Source: an uncultured Chlorobiaceae bacterium
Lineage (GTDB): Bacteria; Bacteroidota; Chlorobiia; Chlorobiales; Chlorobiaceae
Length of the DNA: 38,530 bases
Assembly: GCA_903851535.1 (NCBI GenBank)
Contig: CAINOO010000167.1
Coordinates: 1-38,530 of the forward strand
Direction: 5' to 3'
A program made the translations under genes and the position numbers. A model generated the notes under the pieces. It was given only the letters and a program-made list of their open reading frames with translations. It made no database searches and was not told the origin of the DNA. Each line of letters starts with the position of its first letter. Position 1 is the stretch's first letter. This document shows positions 8,722-18,363 of the stretch, in pieces.

Positions 8722-10920
8722 TCAGTTTACAAGCCGTTCGACGGTGAAAATTCCCTGCACTTTTTTAAGCTTTTCCATCAGTGTATTCAGTTTGTCAGCA
8801 TTGCGAACATAGATGATCATCGTCCCGACAAACATTCCATCGTGGGCGTTCAGCGAAACAGTACGGATGTTGGTATCAAATTTGGAAATGACCGTCGTGA
8901 GCTGGTTCATGATGCCAAGACGATCTTCACCGACAATCTTGATCCCTGCCAGAAAATCGGTCTCAACTTTTCTGTTCCACGTTACCGAGACCGTGCGCTC
9001 ACTTTTGAGCAGGTTTTCATTACTGACATTGATGCAGTTCTTGCGGTGAATCTTGACGCCCTCAGCCGTCACAAAGCCAATCACATCATCACCGGGGACA
9101 GGCTGACAGCAGTTCGCGTATGCGTAGGCAATGTTGTTCATACCGGCAATAACGACCTCATCCTTTTTTGAAGCGGCTCCCTCATCTCCCTGTTCCTGAC
9201 GGGCTTTTTGCAAATAATCCTCAACCTCACGAGCTTCATCACTGAGGGTTTTTGCGACCGACTCCTCCTTGCGGAAATTGGTAACCCGCTCAATCACCTC
9301 TTCTCCGATGATCTGCTGGCTGCCAAGGGCATTGAAAAAATCTGCCGGGGTTTTCAGGCCGTACCCCTTCACCTGCTGAATGATATCACTCTCCGAGAAC
9401 AGCCGTTTGGTACCGGCAACCATTTTCTCCCATATTCCCCGGCCCTTCTCGATTTGCAGCCTGCGATCTTCATTGATAGCCGATCGGATTTTCAGCTTTG
9501 CCCGCTGGGTTACGACCATTTTGAGCCAGTCCGGTTTCGGTTTCTGGTTCTTCGAGGTAATAATTTCGACCCGGTCGCCGGATTTAAGCTGCGCATTGAG
9601 TCGGACAATCTTGCCGTTCACCTTGGCCCCGATACAGCCATGACCAATCTCCGTATGGATGGAGTATGCAAAATCAAGTGGCGTGGCATCTGCCGGCATG
9701 GTTTTCATATCTCCTTTCGGAGTAAAAACATAGATCTCATCATGGTAGAGATTGAGCTTGAATCCCTCCATGAAGGAGGCCGCCGAATCGGCATCCTTGA
9801 TCAACTCTCTGGCCCAGCGAAGAAACGAATCAATGTTGACATCGTCCCGCGATATTTTCTCCTTGTAGCGCCAATGGGCCGCAACGCCAAGCTCGGCAAA
9901 TTCATGCATGCGCTTTGTACGAATCTGCAGTTCAACCATGTGACCTCTCGGGCCAATAATCGCTGAATGAAGAGACTGGTATCCGTTATGCTTTGGCACC
10001 GAAATATAATCCTTGAAATACTGCGGAACCGGAGGATATTTCTGGGTTATAAAACCATAGACCGAAAAGCAGTCAGCAATGCGCTCCGTATCAATAATCA
10101 CGCGGATACCGTAAAGGTCGTGGATCTCCTCAAAATTCCTGTTCTTGTTGCGCATCTTGTTGTAGATCGAAAAAAGATGCTTGGCCCGTCCCTGTACCTC
10201 AACCTTGAACCCCTGCTGCTCAAGATCAGCCTTGATGGGTGCAATTATTTTGGCCAGATAGCTGACACGATTGCCCTTGCCCATGCGAATTTTTTGCTGG
10301 AGAAACTCATACATCTCCGGATCGATGAATTTGAGTGCCAGGTTTTCGAACTCGACCCTCATTTTTCCAAGACCGAATCGGTGTGCAAGAGGAGCATAGA
10401 TATCCCGTGTTTCGAGAGCAATCTTGAGCCTCCGATGCTCCGGCAGCGATTCGAGTGTTCGCATATTGTGCAAACGGTCGCAGAACTTGATCAGAATAAC
10501 ACGGATATCCTTGACCATCGAGAGCAGCATTTTGCGGAAACCTTCCGCCTGGGTAGTCTCCCGGTTGATCGTGATACCGGAAATCTTGGTCAGCCCTTCA
10601 ACAATTTCGGCAACTTCAACACCAAGTTCAGCGACAATATCTTCAAAGGTATAACCGCTGTCCTCAATAACATCATGCAGAAGCGCAGCCGCCACAGAGA
10701 CGTCATCAAGGGGAAGCTCATTGAGCAGAATGGTAGCAACTTCGACAGGATGAAAAAAAAATGGTTCTCCTGAAGCCCGTTTTTCGCCTTCATGTGCCCG
10801 ATAACACATAAAAAAGGCCCGCTGAATCAGTGATTCATCAAAATTTTTGAGATTCTTGCGCGAAAGCTGGAGTATCTCGTGGAGTTTATTGTAATGATCC
10901 TTCCCTATCTGTGCTAACAT
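8722..10920 (-). CDS. Bifunctional (p)ppGpp synthetase/hydrolase, Rel/SpoT family
   Basis: This enzyme makes and degrades the stringent-response alarmone (p)ppGpp. The 732 residues show the full domain order. The HD hydrolase domain has FFFHPVEVA and LLHDVIEDSGYT near the N-terminus. The synthetase domain has DLYGIRVI, YISVPKHNGYQSLHSA and VELQIRTKRMHEFAE. TGS follows (VFTPKGDMKTMPADATPLDFAY), and a C-terminal ACT domain ends in FTVERLVN. The intact HD motif suggests that hydrolysis is retained. An upstream TTG at 10968 also opens the frame, but the ATG at 10920 fits the family start MLAQIG better. uvrB lies 113 bases upstream on the same strand. Confidence 0.95.
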   Translation of the reverse strand: MLAQIGKDHYNKLHEILQLSRKNLKNFDESLIQRAFFMCYRAHEGEKRASGEPFFFHPVEVATILLNELPLDDVSVAAALLHDVIEDSGYTFEDIVAELGVEVAEIVEGLTKISGITINRETTQAEGFRKMLLSMVKDIRVILIKFCDRLHNMRTLESLPEHRRLKIALETRDIYAPLAHRFGLGKMRVEFENLALKFIDPEMYEFLQQKIRMGKGNRVSYLAKIIAPIKADLEQQGFKVEVQGRAKHLFSIYNKMRNKNRNFEEIHDLYGIRVIIDTERIADCFSVYGFITQKYPPVPQYFKDYISVPKHNGYQSLHSAIIGPRGHMVELQIRTKRMHEFAELGVAAHWRYKEKISRDDVNIDSFLRWARELIKDADSAASFMEGFKLNLYHDEIYVFTPKGDMKTMPADATPLDFAYSIHTEIGHGCIGAKVNGKIVRLNAQLKSGDRVEIITSKNQKPKPDWLKMVVTQRAKLKIRSAINEDRRLQIEKGRGIWEKMVAGTKRLFSESDIIQQVKGYGLKTPADFFNALGSQQIIGEEVIERVTNFRKEESVAKTLSDEAREVEDYLQKARQEQGDEGAASKKDEVVIAGMNNIAYAYANCCQPVPGDDVIGFVTAEGVKIHRKNCINVSNENLLKSERTVSVTWNRKVETDFLAGIKIVGEDRLGIMNQLTTVISKFDTNIRTVSLNAHDGMFVGTMIIYVRNADKLNTLMEKLKKVQGIFTVERLVN

Positions 10921-11033
10921 TGCAAACGAACCAGAGTGAACTGCATATAAAAAAATAACGGGGTACAAACACGATAGTTAGTATATAAAGTTTTTCTTCG
11001 CAACAATACAAACCGCAAGAACCGCAAAAAAAA

Positions 11034-13088
11034 TCATCCGTCAGATGGCAAACGCTGCAAGGCCTCTTCAAGCCTTGATATTTCATCACGCAGATAAGCC
11101 GCTTTTTCATACTCCATCTGGACGGCCGCCTCCTGCATTTCAAGGCGGAGTTCTGCGGCCATCGCATAGCCTGCTTCGGGCGTGAGCGTGTCGATAAGAC
11201 CCGAAAGCACCCTCTCCGGCTTGGGCTCAAGACCGAAACGCTTCCGCCGGTAACGCTCTTCTGCATCGGCCACTCCGGTGGTATCAAGAATCTGGTCAAC
11301 CGATTTCATGATTGAGCAGGGGGTAATGCCATGCTCCTCGTTGTATTGCTGCTGGATGGTGCGACGTCGTGCGGTCTCATCAAGCACTTCACGAATGGAT
11401 CGGGTAATAACATCAGCGTAGAGCACCACAAATCCGTCAAGATTCCGGGCAGCCCTGCCTGCAATCTGCATCAGCGAACGGGTATTGCGCAAAAAACCCT
11501 CCTTGTCGGCATCAAGAATGGCTACAAGAGAGACTTCAGGAAGATCAAGCCCTTCACGAAGCAGGTTGACCCCGACAAGCACATCAATATCTCCTACCCT
11601 GAGCTCCCTGAGAATCTGCATACGCTCCAGACTCTTGATCTCCGAGTGCAGATAGCGCGAACGAATCCCAGTCTTTCTGAAAAAGTCGTGCAGATCTTCC
11701 GACATTCTTTTGGTCAAAGTCATGACCAGCACTTTGTTGCCTTTTGCGGTATGAATACGGATTTCTGCCAGAAGGTTATCAATCTGTCCTGAAACAGGAC
11801 GAACTTCCACCGGCGGGTCAAGCAGACCAGTCGGTCGGACAAGTTGCTCCACCACCACACCACCGGAACGGAGCAATTCGTGTTCACTCGGGGTAGCACT
11901 GACACAGATAACCTGTGGCACCATAGCCTCAAACTCATCGAAACGCAACGGACGATTATCAAGCGCCGAAGGGAGCCTGAAACCATGTTCAACCAGAATG
12001 GTTTTACGGGAGCGGTCTCCTCCATACATACCCCGTATCTGAGGCAGCGTCACATGCGATTCATCAACGACAACAAGGTAGTCCGAAGGAAAGTAGTCGA
12101 GCAGACAACACGGGCGTTCACCGGAAGGACGACCGGAAAGGTGACTCGAGTAATTTTCAATGCCGGAACAGTAGCCAAGCTCTTTCATCATCTCAAGATC
12201 GTAGCGGGTGCGTTCTTCAATCCTGCGGGCTTCGAGAAGACGGTTTTCGGAACGAAAATAGTTTAACCGCTCCGCAAGCTCATTTTCAATGGAGATCGTC
12301 GCCACCCCAAGCTTCTCCTCATCAGCAACAAACTGACGGGCTGGATAGATAAATGCGCAGGTTTCAACACCAAGAACCTCCCCGCTGTGAATATCAAAGG
12401 TCTGGATACTTTCGATTTCAGAGCCGAAAAACTCGATGCGAAGAGCAAGCTCTTCATGAGCGGGAACAAGATCGATAATATCCCCCCTGACGCGGAACTT
12501 CCCCGGGCTCGGCTGAACATCATCGCGGATATAATGACGAGCTATAAGCTCCTTAAGAAAGAGATCACGATCTTTCGCCATTCCGGAACGGAGTTCGATA
12601 ATCTGTGCTTTCCAATCTTCAGGAGAACCAAGACCGTAAATACAACTGACCGAACTCACCACAATAACATCCTTCCTGCCGCTGAGCAGGGAGCTGGTGG
12701 CCTTGAGCCGAAGCCGTTCAATCTCGTCGTTGATGCGCAGATCTTTGGCAATATACTTGTCGAGAGAGGGGAGATAGGCTTCGGGTTGATAAAAATCGTA
12801 GTAACTGATAAAGTACTCAACGGCATTATCGGGAAAAAACTGTTTGAGTTCCCCATACAACTGCGCCGCAAGCGTCTTGTTATGGCTCATCACCAGAACA
12901 GGCTTGTCGAAACGGGCAATAACGTTGGAGATGGTAAAGGTCTTTCCCGACCCGGTAACACCAAGGAGTGTCTGATAAGGATTTCCCGAACGAACCCCTT
13001 CACAAAGGGCCTCAATAGCTTTGGGCTGATCACCCGCCGCACGGTAAGGACTGACAAGATTGTATATTCCGCTTCCGTTCACCTGCAT
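11034..13088 (-). CDS. uvrB: Excinuclease ABC subunit B
   Basis: UvrB is the damage-verifying helicase-like subunit of UvrABC nucleotide excision repair. The 684 residues contain Walker [11 protein letters not shown] near residue 40, the damage-binding region [18 protein letters not shown], and a DEAD-like box [16 protein letters not shown]. Helicase motif [28 protein letters not shown] and a C-terminal UVR domain ([20 protein letters not shown]) that contacts UvrC complete it. The ATG at 13088 is chosen over TTG at 13094 because GGAGAG sits six bases before it. The gene is divergent from the M16 protease gene, with a 258-base shared upstream region that contains an inverted repeat. Confidence 0.97.
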   Translation of the reverse strand: MQVNGSGIYNLVSPYRAAGDQPKAIEALCEGVRSGNPYQTLLGVTGSGKTFTISNVIARFDKPVLVMSHNKTLAAQLYGELKQFFPDNAVEYFISYYDFYQPEAYLPSLDKYIAKDLRINDEIERLRLKATSSLLSGRKDVIVVSSVSCIYGLGSPEDWKAQIIELRSGMAKDRDLFLKELIARHYIRDDVQPSPGKFRVRGDIIDLVPAHEELALRIEFFGSEIESIQTFDIHSGEVLGVETCAFIYPARQFVADEEKLGVATISIENELAERLNYFRSENRLLEARRIEERTRYDLEMMKELGYCSGIENYSSHLSGRPSGERPCCLLDYFPSDYLVVVDESHVTLPQIRGMYGGDRSRKTILVEHGFRLPSALDNRPLRFDEFEAMVPQVICVSATPSEHELLRSGGVVVEQLVRPTGLLDPPVEVRPVSGQIDNLLAEIRIHTAKGNKVLVMTLTKRMSEDLHDFFRKTGIRSRYLHSEIKSLERMQILRELRVGDIDVLVGVNLLREGLDLPEVSLVAILDADKEGFLRNTRSLMQIAGRAARNLDGFVVLYADVITRSIREVLDETARRRTIQQQYNEEHGITPCSIMKSVDQILDTTGVADAEERYRRKRFGLEPKPERVLSGLIDTLTPEAGYAMAAELRLEMQEAAVQMEYEKAAYLRDEISRLEEALQRLPSDG

Positions 13089-13140
13089 AGACAACTCTCC
13101 AAACTTGATATTTTTTTCACTTCTCCTGTTTTAACCCTAC

Positions 13141-13170
13141 AAGAACTAATAATGCTGTTTGTTAGTTCTT
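13141..13170. promoter_or_regulatory. Perfect 9-base inverted repeat between uvrB and the M16 gene
   Basis: AAGAACTAA and TTAGTTCTT are exact reverse complements separated by 12 bases. They lie about 50 bases upstream of the uvrB start and about 180 upstream of the M16 start. Neither strand has a T tract after it, so it does not look like a terminator. A protein-binding site or an RNA stem is possible, but no known operator was recognised. Confidence 0.35.
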
Positions 13171-13346
13171 CGACAATGATTATCTATCGGAACAGCAACA
13201 AGTGCTTCCCTCCTGTGCAAGCCCCCTTCTGAACAGATGGCTTTTTGCGGGATCTTCAAAAAAAAGGTCATTCAGGGTGGTTGCAATTATCCGCTTTTAA
13301 TCCCATTATTATCTTTTTTTTGATGCCGGATACTTTTCAAAGAGTT

Positions 13347-16268
13347 ATGACGCGCTATATCCCCATATTAACCATCGGGATACTTTTTTTGCATTTAATT
13401 TCCTGTAAACCCATGATCAACGAAGAAAAACCTTATCCATACACGACGGTTCCCGGAGACTCCCTCCACACAAGAATCTATACGCTCAAAAATGGACTGA
13501 CAGTCTACATGAGCCCATACAAGGACGAACCAAGAATCTACACCTCCATTGCCGTACGGGCAGGAAGCAAGAATGACCCGGCAGAAACAACCGGTCTTGC
13601 ACACTATCTTGAACACATGCTTTTCAAGGGAACTGACTCACTCGGTTCTCTTGACTATGCCAGGGAGCACATCGAACTCGAAAAAATCTCGGAACTCTAT
13701 GAGAAGTACCGCTCAACCGAAGATGTGGAGAAACGGGCGGCAATCTACAAGGATATCGACAGCATTTCCAACGTCGCTGCAACCTATACTGTCCCAAACG
13801 AATATGACAAGATTCTGAACTCAATCGGTGCCCAGGGCACCAATGCATACACCTGGGTAGAACAGACCGTCTATGTCAACGATATCCCCTCGAACAAGCT
13901 TGACCAGTGGCTCTCCATGGAGGCAGAACGGTTTCGTAACCCGGTTATGAGACTCTTTCATACGGAACTCGAAACCGTGTATGAAGAGAAGAACATGACA
14001 ATGGACAGTGACAGCCGGAAAATATGGGAAAATCTTTTTGCCGGATTGTTCAAAAAACACACCTACGGGACCCAGACCACCATTGGCAAGGCAGAGCATC
14101 TGAAAAATCCCTCAATTCGTAATGTCGTCAACTACTACAAGAGCTACTATGTGCCGAACAACATGGCACTCTGCATTGCTGGCGATTTTGACCCGGATGC
14201 AACCATAAAGCTGATCGACAAAAAGTTTTCGGTGCTTCAGCCCAAAGAGGTGCCCCACTTTAGCCCTGCGGTGGAAGATGCCATCACCGAGCCTCTGGTC
14301 ATCAAGGCAAAAGGGCCTGAATCTGAAGAGATCGTTATCGGATTCCGCTTCAATGGAATCAACAACTCTGATGCCGATTACATCACACTTGCCGACAAGG
14401 TGCTCTTCAACCAGACGGCCGGCCTTATTGACCTTAACCTGAACCAGCAGCAGAAAGTACTTGATGCCGGTTCGATGCTGGTGATGATGAAAGATTACTC
14501 CGCCCATATTCTGAGTGGAAAACCGAGGGAGGGCCAGAGCCTTGACGAGGTAAAGGAGATGCTGCTCGCCCAGCTCGAACTGCTCAAAGAGGGCAAATTT
14601 CCCGACTGGCTGCTCGAAGCGGCAATCAACGACATGAAAATAGAGCAACTGAAGCTCTACGAAAGCAATCGGGGACGCGTTGAAGCTTACGTTGACGCGT
14701 TTGTGTGGGGGATGGCATGGCCCGACCATGTAAGCCAGATTGAGCGTCTCCAGAAAATCACCAAAGAGGATCTGGTTGCATTTGTCCGAAAGCACTACAG
14801 CTCAAACTATGTCGCAGTTTACAAAGAGCACGGTACGGCGAAGAGCGAAGTGAAGATCCAGAAACCACCCATTACCCCCCTGAAGGTGAACCGGAACAGC
14901 TCGTCACCATTTGCAGAGAAACTGCTTGCGCTGAAATCAACAAAAACAGAACCAGTCTTTCTTGACTATAAAAAGGATATCGGTTTTTTTGATGTCAACC
15001 CCTCCATCAAGCTGAACTATCTGCAAAACAACGAAAACGAGCTTTTCTCGCTCTATTATGTCTTCGACATCGGAAAAAACAACAGCAAAAAAATAGAGCT
15101 CGCCCTCGAATACCTCTCCTATCTCGGGGCTGGCAACCTTACTCCTGCTGAATTCAGCCAGGAACTCTACAAAATCGGCGCAAGCTTTTCGGCCTTTACC
15201 TCCGACGATTACGTCTACCTGAAACTTTCGGGACTTCAGAAAAACTCTGCGGCGGCTATCCGACTGCTCGAAAATCTGCTTGTTGATGCAAAGCCCGATA
15301 AAGAGGCGCTTGAAAAGCTCAAAGCAGGTACCCTGAAAGAGCGTACCGATGCCAAGCTGGCCAAGAAGAAGATTCTCTTTGAGGCAATGACCAATTATGG
15401 CAAATACGGACCATCCTCACCCTTCACCAACATACTCAGCAATGAGCAGCTTGAAAAGGTCACCTCAAAAGAGCTGCTTGACGAAGTGCACAAACTCCTG
15501 CAATACAGCCACAGGGTACTTTACTACGGCCCCGCAACGTCTGCGGAGGTGCTCAGTGAACTGCGTTCGGTGCGCCATTACCCCGAATCGTTCAAGACTC
15601 CGCCGGTCACCGACCCCTTCCATGATCTTGAGCAGCACGAAAATCTTGTCTATGTCGTCGATTACGATATGACGCAGGCGGAGGTTATTCTCCTGACAAG
15701 AGACGATCTCTACAATCCATCCATACTTCCCCTCTCGACCCTCTTCAACGAATATTATGGAGGCGGGATGTCGTCTGTTGTTTTCCAGGAGTTGCGTGAA
15801 GCCAAAGCGCTTGCCTACTCTGTTTTTTCGGTTTACAAAACACCGAAACAGAAAAATGAGCACAACTATATTGTCAGCTATATCGGCACCCAGGCAGACA
15901 AGCTTCCCGAAGCGCTCGATGGTATCAGCATTCTTATGAACAAGCTGCCTGAATCACCGGAACTCTTTGCCTCAGCGCAAAACGGTATTATGCAGAAAAT
16001 TTCAACCGAACGGCTGACGAGAACCGAGATCCTGTTCAATTACGAAGAGGCCGTCCGTCTCGGACACGACCATGATATCAGGATGGATATTTATCGTGAT
16101 GCAGCACTGATGAGCCTTGCCGATATTGAAAAATTTCACACCGACCATTTCAGGAACAAAAAACATGTTATGCTGGTGCTTGGCAAGAAAAAAAATCTTG
16201 ACATGAAAACCCTGAAAAAGTATGGCACCGTAAAAGAACTCACGCTGAAGGATATTTTCGGCTATTAA
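13347..16268 (+). CDS. M16 (pitrilysin-type) zinc protease, predicted lipoprotein
   Basis: 973 residues from the ATG at 13347. That start gives a clean lipoprotein signal with lipobox LISC (Cys20), whereas the frame extended upstream to 13245 begins at TTG and would bury it. The zinc motif HxxEH is HYLEH (residues 86-90) in [14 protein letters not shown], and the third ligand is probably in ETVYEEKN near 208-215. A helical insert lies between them (about 105-150). The second half (from about 560) is a degenerate M16 repeat without HxxEH, as is usual for two-half M16 enzymes. It is expected to be a periplasmic, membrane-anchored peptidase. The permease gene follows 42 bases downstream. Confidence 0.93.
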   Translation: MTRYIPILTIGILFLHLISCKPMINEEKPYPYTTVPGDSLHTRIYTLKNGLTVYMSPYKDEPRIYTSIAVRAGSKNDPAETTGLAHYLEHMLFKGTDSLGSLDYAREHIELEKISELYEKYRSTEDVEKRAAIYKDIDSISNVAATYTVPNEYDKILNSIGAQGTNAYTWVEQTVYVNDIPSNKLDQWLSMEAERFRNPVMRLFHTELETVYEEKNMTMDSDSRKIWENLFAGLFKKHTYGTQTTIGKAEHLKNPSIRNVVNYYKSYYVPNNMALCIAGDFDPDATIKLIDKKFSVLQPKEVPHFSPAVEDAITEPLVIKAKGPESEEIVIGFRFNGINNSDADYITLADKVLFNQTAGLIDLNLNQQQKVLDAGSMLVMMKDYSAHILSGKPREGQSLDEVKEMLLAQLELLKEGKFPDWLLEAAINDMKIEQLKLYESNRGRVEAYVDAFVWGMAWPDHVSQIERLQKITKEDLVAFVRKHYSSNYVAVYKEHGTAKSEVKIQKPPITPLKVNRNSSSPFAEKLLALKSTKTEPVFLDYKKDIGFFDVNPSIKLNYLQNNENELFSLYYVFDIGKNNSKKIELALEYLSYLGAGNLTPAEFSQELYKIGASFSAFTSDDYVYLKLSGLQKNSAAAIRLLENLLVDAKPDKEALEKLKAGTLKERTDAKLAKKKILFEAMTNYGKYGPSSPFTNILSNEQLEKVTSKELLDEVHKLLQYSHRVLYYGPATSAEVLSELRSVRHYPESFKTPPVTDPFHDLEQHENLVYVVDYDMTQAEVILLTRDDLYNPSILPLSTLFNEYYGGGMSSVVFQELREAKALAYSVFSVYKTPKQKNEHNYIVSYIGTQADKLPEALDGISILMNKLPESPELFASAQNGIMQKISTERLTRTEILFNYEEAVRLGHDHDIRMDIYRDAALMSLADIEKFHTDHFRNKKHVMLVLGKKKNLDMKTLKKYGTVKELTLKDIFGY

Positions 16269-16310
16269 ACAGTGCCTTCTGCACCCACGATGGTGGTGGT
16301 TTGTTTACCT

Positions 16311-17390
16311 ATGAAAATTCTGAACAAGTATATATTCAGGCAGTTTGCAAAGGCTTTTGTATTCAGCTCCATAGCCTTTGTCTGCCTGTTTGTTCTCGTC
16401 AACATGGTTGAAAAACTTGGCGAGTTCATGGACAAAAATCTCTCTCTGTGGGATATTGTCTGTGATTACGCCCTGTCGATACCCTCCATCATTCTCGTCA
16501 TTTCTCCAGTGAGCGCACTGCTCTCGTCAATACTTGTTGCCGGAAGACTCTCCTTTTCAGGTGAACTTCCGGCAATACGCTCTGCCGGTATCAGTATGCG
16601 CCAATTGCTTGTTCCCTTTTTTGCCGGTGGCATGATTATTCTCGCCCTCAATATCCTCAACGCATGGTGGATCTCGCCCGCGTCAGTTACCGAAAAAAGT
16701 GCTTTTGAACAGCGCTCTTTCAAAAACAATCCAGCAGCCCTTCAAGAAAACAGCAATATCCACATTCTTGAACCGGGAAGACGTATGGTCTCTATTGGCA
16801 GCATCAATCCTGACTGCTCCATTCTCAGCTCCGTCTCCATTGAGGAGTTTAACGGCACCCGGCTCATATCGCGAACCGATACCGATACCATGCGTTACGA
16901 TCAGAAAAAAAGCGAGTGGATGATGCAGAACGCCTCAACCCGCTTTTTTACCAGAGGAGGTGAAGCGTTTCATTTTGACCCGGTAAAATCACTGAAACTT
17001 GCCCTTTCGCCGCACTCTCTTGCTGAGCTTAATCTTCAGCCTGATGAAATGAACATCATTCGCCATTACCAGTACCTTTCAAAAAAACAGAGAGCCGGTT
17101 TTTCCGGACTGGAACGCTCAATGGTAAAGTTTCACAACAAGATCGCCCTGCCATTCGCCTCTCTCATTATCATTCTTATCGGTGTACCACTCTCTGCAAA
17201 AAAAAAGAGGGGTGGACTCGCCTCTGAAATAAGCGTCACCCTTTTTGTCGGTTTTCTGTTTTTGGGAGTACAAAAAACCAGCGCAATCGCCGGAGACCAG
17301 GGGATGATAAACCCGATGCTCGCTGCCTGGCTTCCAAATATTCTCTTTCTCGGCATCGGCTATGCCATCTACAAAACCGCTATCGACTGA
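16311..17390 (+). CDS. LptF/LptG-family permease (YjgP/YjgQ)
   Basis: 359 residues. LptF and LptG form the membrane part of the ABC machine that lifts lipopolysaccharide out of the inner membrane toward LptC/A/D. The N-terminus is typical (MKILNKYIFRQFAKAF). Three membrane helices lie in about residues 15-125, with a periplasmic beta-rich domain in the middle (about 130-265) and three helices at the C-terminus (about 275-355) around LIGVPLSAKKKRGG. Upstream GTG at 16272 is less likely as a start than ATG at 16311. Whether it is LptF or LptG cannot be decided here. The partner gene is not in the window. Confidence 0.9.
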   Translation: MKILNKYIFRQFAKAFVFSSIAFVCLFVLVNMVEKLGEFMDKNLSLWDIVCDYALSIPSIILVISPVSALLSSILVAGRLSFSGELPAIRSAGISMRQLLVPFFAGGMIILALNILNAWWISPASVTEKSAFEQRSFKNNPAALQENSNIHILEPGRRMVSIGSINPDCSILSSVSIEEFNGTRLISRTDTDTMRYDQKKSEWMMQNASTRFFTRGGEAFHFDPVKSLKLALSPHSLAELNLQPDEMNIIRHYQYLSKKQRAGFSGLERSMVKFHNKIALPFASLIIILIGVPLSAKKKRGGLASEISVTLFVGFLFLGVQKTSAIAGDQGMINPMLAAWLPNILFLGIGYAIYKTAID

Positions 17391-17395
17391 GTCTC

Positions 17396-18193
17396 ATGCA
17401 CACTCTTCTGCGCCCTGCTGTTGTTCTCATGACCGATTTTGGTCTTGTCGACACCTATGTCGGTCAGATGAAGGGAGTCATCCTCTCCCTTGCCCCTGCG
17501 GCCCCAATCATTGACCTTACACATGCCATTACACCCCAAAATATTGCACAGGGCACCTTTCTTCTTGGCAAATCGACTCAATTTTTTCAGAACGGCACTA
17601 TTTTTGTCGCAGTGGTCGATCCGGGAGTCGGCACCTCACGCAAAGCCATTGCGGTAGAAACTGCCCGTCATATCTTTCTTGCCCCTGATAACGGCTTGCT
17701 CACCTCCATTTTTCAGGCCGGAGAGATCAAGCGCTGTGTCACCATCACCAATGAGATCTACATGCTCCCCTCCCGCAGCTCAACCTTTCATGGGCGGGAT
17801 GTTTTTTCTCCCGTGGCCGCGCATCTTGCCTCAGGCGTTACCGTCGAAGAGCTTGGCCCGGAAATCGATCCATCAACATGCACAAGAATCCCGCTGCCGG
17901 GATGCCAGAGCAGAGACGATGGCGCATCATGGGAGGGATCAATCATCTGCACCGACCATTTTGGCAACCTCATAACCTCACTCGATTCAGAAGTGCTTGA
18001 CCGCTCAAAAAAGTGGATAATACACGCCGGAAAATATCAGTTACCGGTTTGCGGCACCTATGGCGATGTCGCAGAGCGGCAGCCGCTCGCCTACACGGGA
18101 AGCAGCGGCATGATCGAAATCGCCGTCAGAAACGGCAATGCAGCAGAGACCCTCAGGCTGAAGGATGGTGATTCGGTACGTGCTTTTTTCTGA
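17396..18193 (+). CDS. SAM hydroxide adenosyltransferase (DUF62 family)
   Basis: Members of this family cleave S-adenosylmethionine with a hydroxide ion to adenosine and methionine. They are related to fluorinase and chlorinase. The 265 residues show LMTDFGLVDTYVGQMKG (11-27), the conserved DLTHAI, the VDPGVGTSRKAIAVE stretch and APDNGLL. A C-terminal beta domain has DHFGNLITSL. The gene starts 5 bases after the permease stop, so it probably belongs to that transcript. The physiological purpose of the reaction is poorly understood. Confidence 0.92.
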   Translation: MHTLLRPAVVLMTDFGLVDTYVGQMKGVILSLAPAAPIIDLTHAITPQNIAQGTFLLGKSTQFFQNGTIFVAVVDPGVGTSRKAIAVETARHIFLAPDNGLLTSIFQAGEIKRCVTITNEIYMLPSRSSTFHGRDVFSPVAAHLASGVTVEELGPEIDPSTCTRIPLPGCQSRDDGASWEGSIICTDHFGNLITSLDSEVLDRSKKWIIHAGKYQLPVCGTYGDVAERQPLAYTGSSGMIEIAVRNGNAAETLRLKDGDSVRAFF

Positions 18194-18339
18194 TATGAAA
18201 ATTCCCGCAGCCCCGCATTTTCTTTGGCATGTTCAATGGTCATGCTGACAAGATTTCCTGTGTCATCAAGATCAATGCAAATGTTTTCACTGATTTCGCG
18301 AGTTTCAAACGGAAGTTCCAGAAAGAAAAGAATGAGAAA
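18190..18339 (-). pseudogene. DUF2283-family gene remnant cut by the IS
   Basis: On the minus strand a frame without a usable start reads FLELPFETREISENI, then CIDLDDTGNLVSMTIEHAKENAG and LREFSYQ, which I recognise as the core of the small DUF2283 family. The N-terminal strand expected upstream is missing: the frame meets a stop at 18343-18345, exactly at the edge of the insertion sequence. Downstream the frame continues without family resemblance into the 3' end of the SAM enzyme gene, stopping at 18091. The missing N-terminus is not found on the far side of the IS. DUF2283 genes often sit in small accessory gene pairs. Function is unknown. Confidence 0.6.
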
Positions 18340-18345
18340 TCCCTA

Positions 18346-18363
18346 TAAAGCGTTATTAAAATT
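18346..18363 (+). repeat. Terminal inverted repeat, left end of IS
   Basis: TAAAGCGTTATTAAAATT, matching the reverse complement of 20025-20043 with one gap and one substitution. It directly follows the transposase stop codon on the minus strand. Confidence 0.7.

Noticed and set aside
13141-13170. LexA box upstream of uvrB
   Set aside because: The arms contain GAAC and GTTC, but the distance between them does not match the known GAACN4GTTC or CTGTN8ACAG boxes.
18091-18189. C-terminal extension of the DUF2283 frame
   Set aside because: This part overlaps the conserved end of the SAM hydroxide adenosyltransferase gene on the other strand and has no resemblance to the family.
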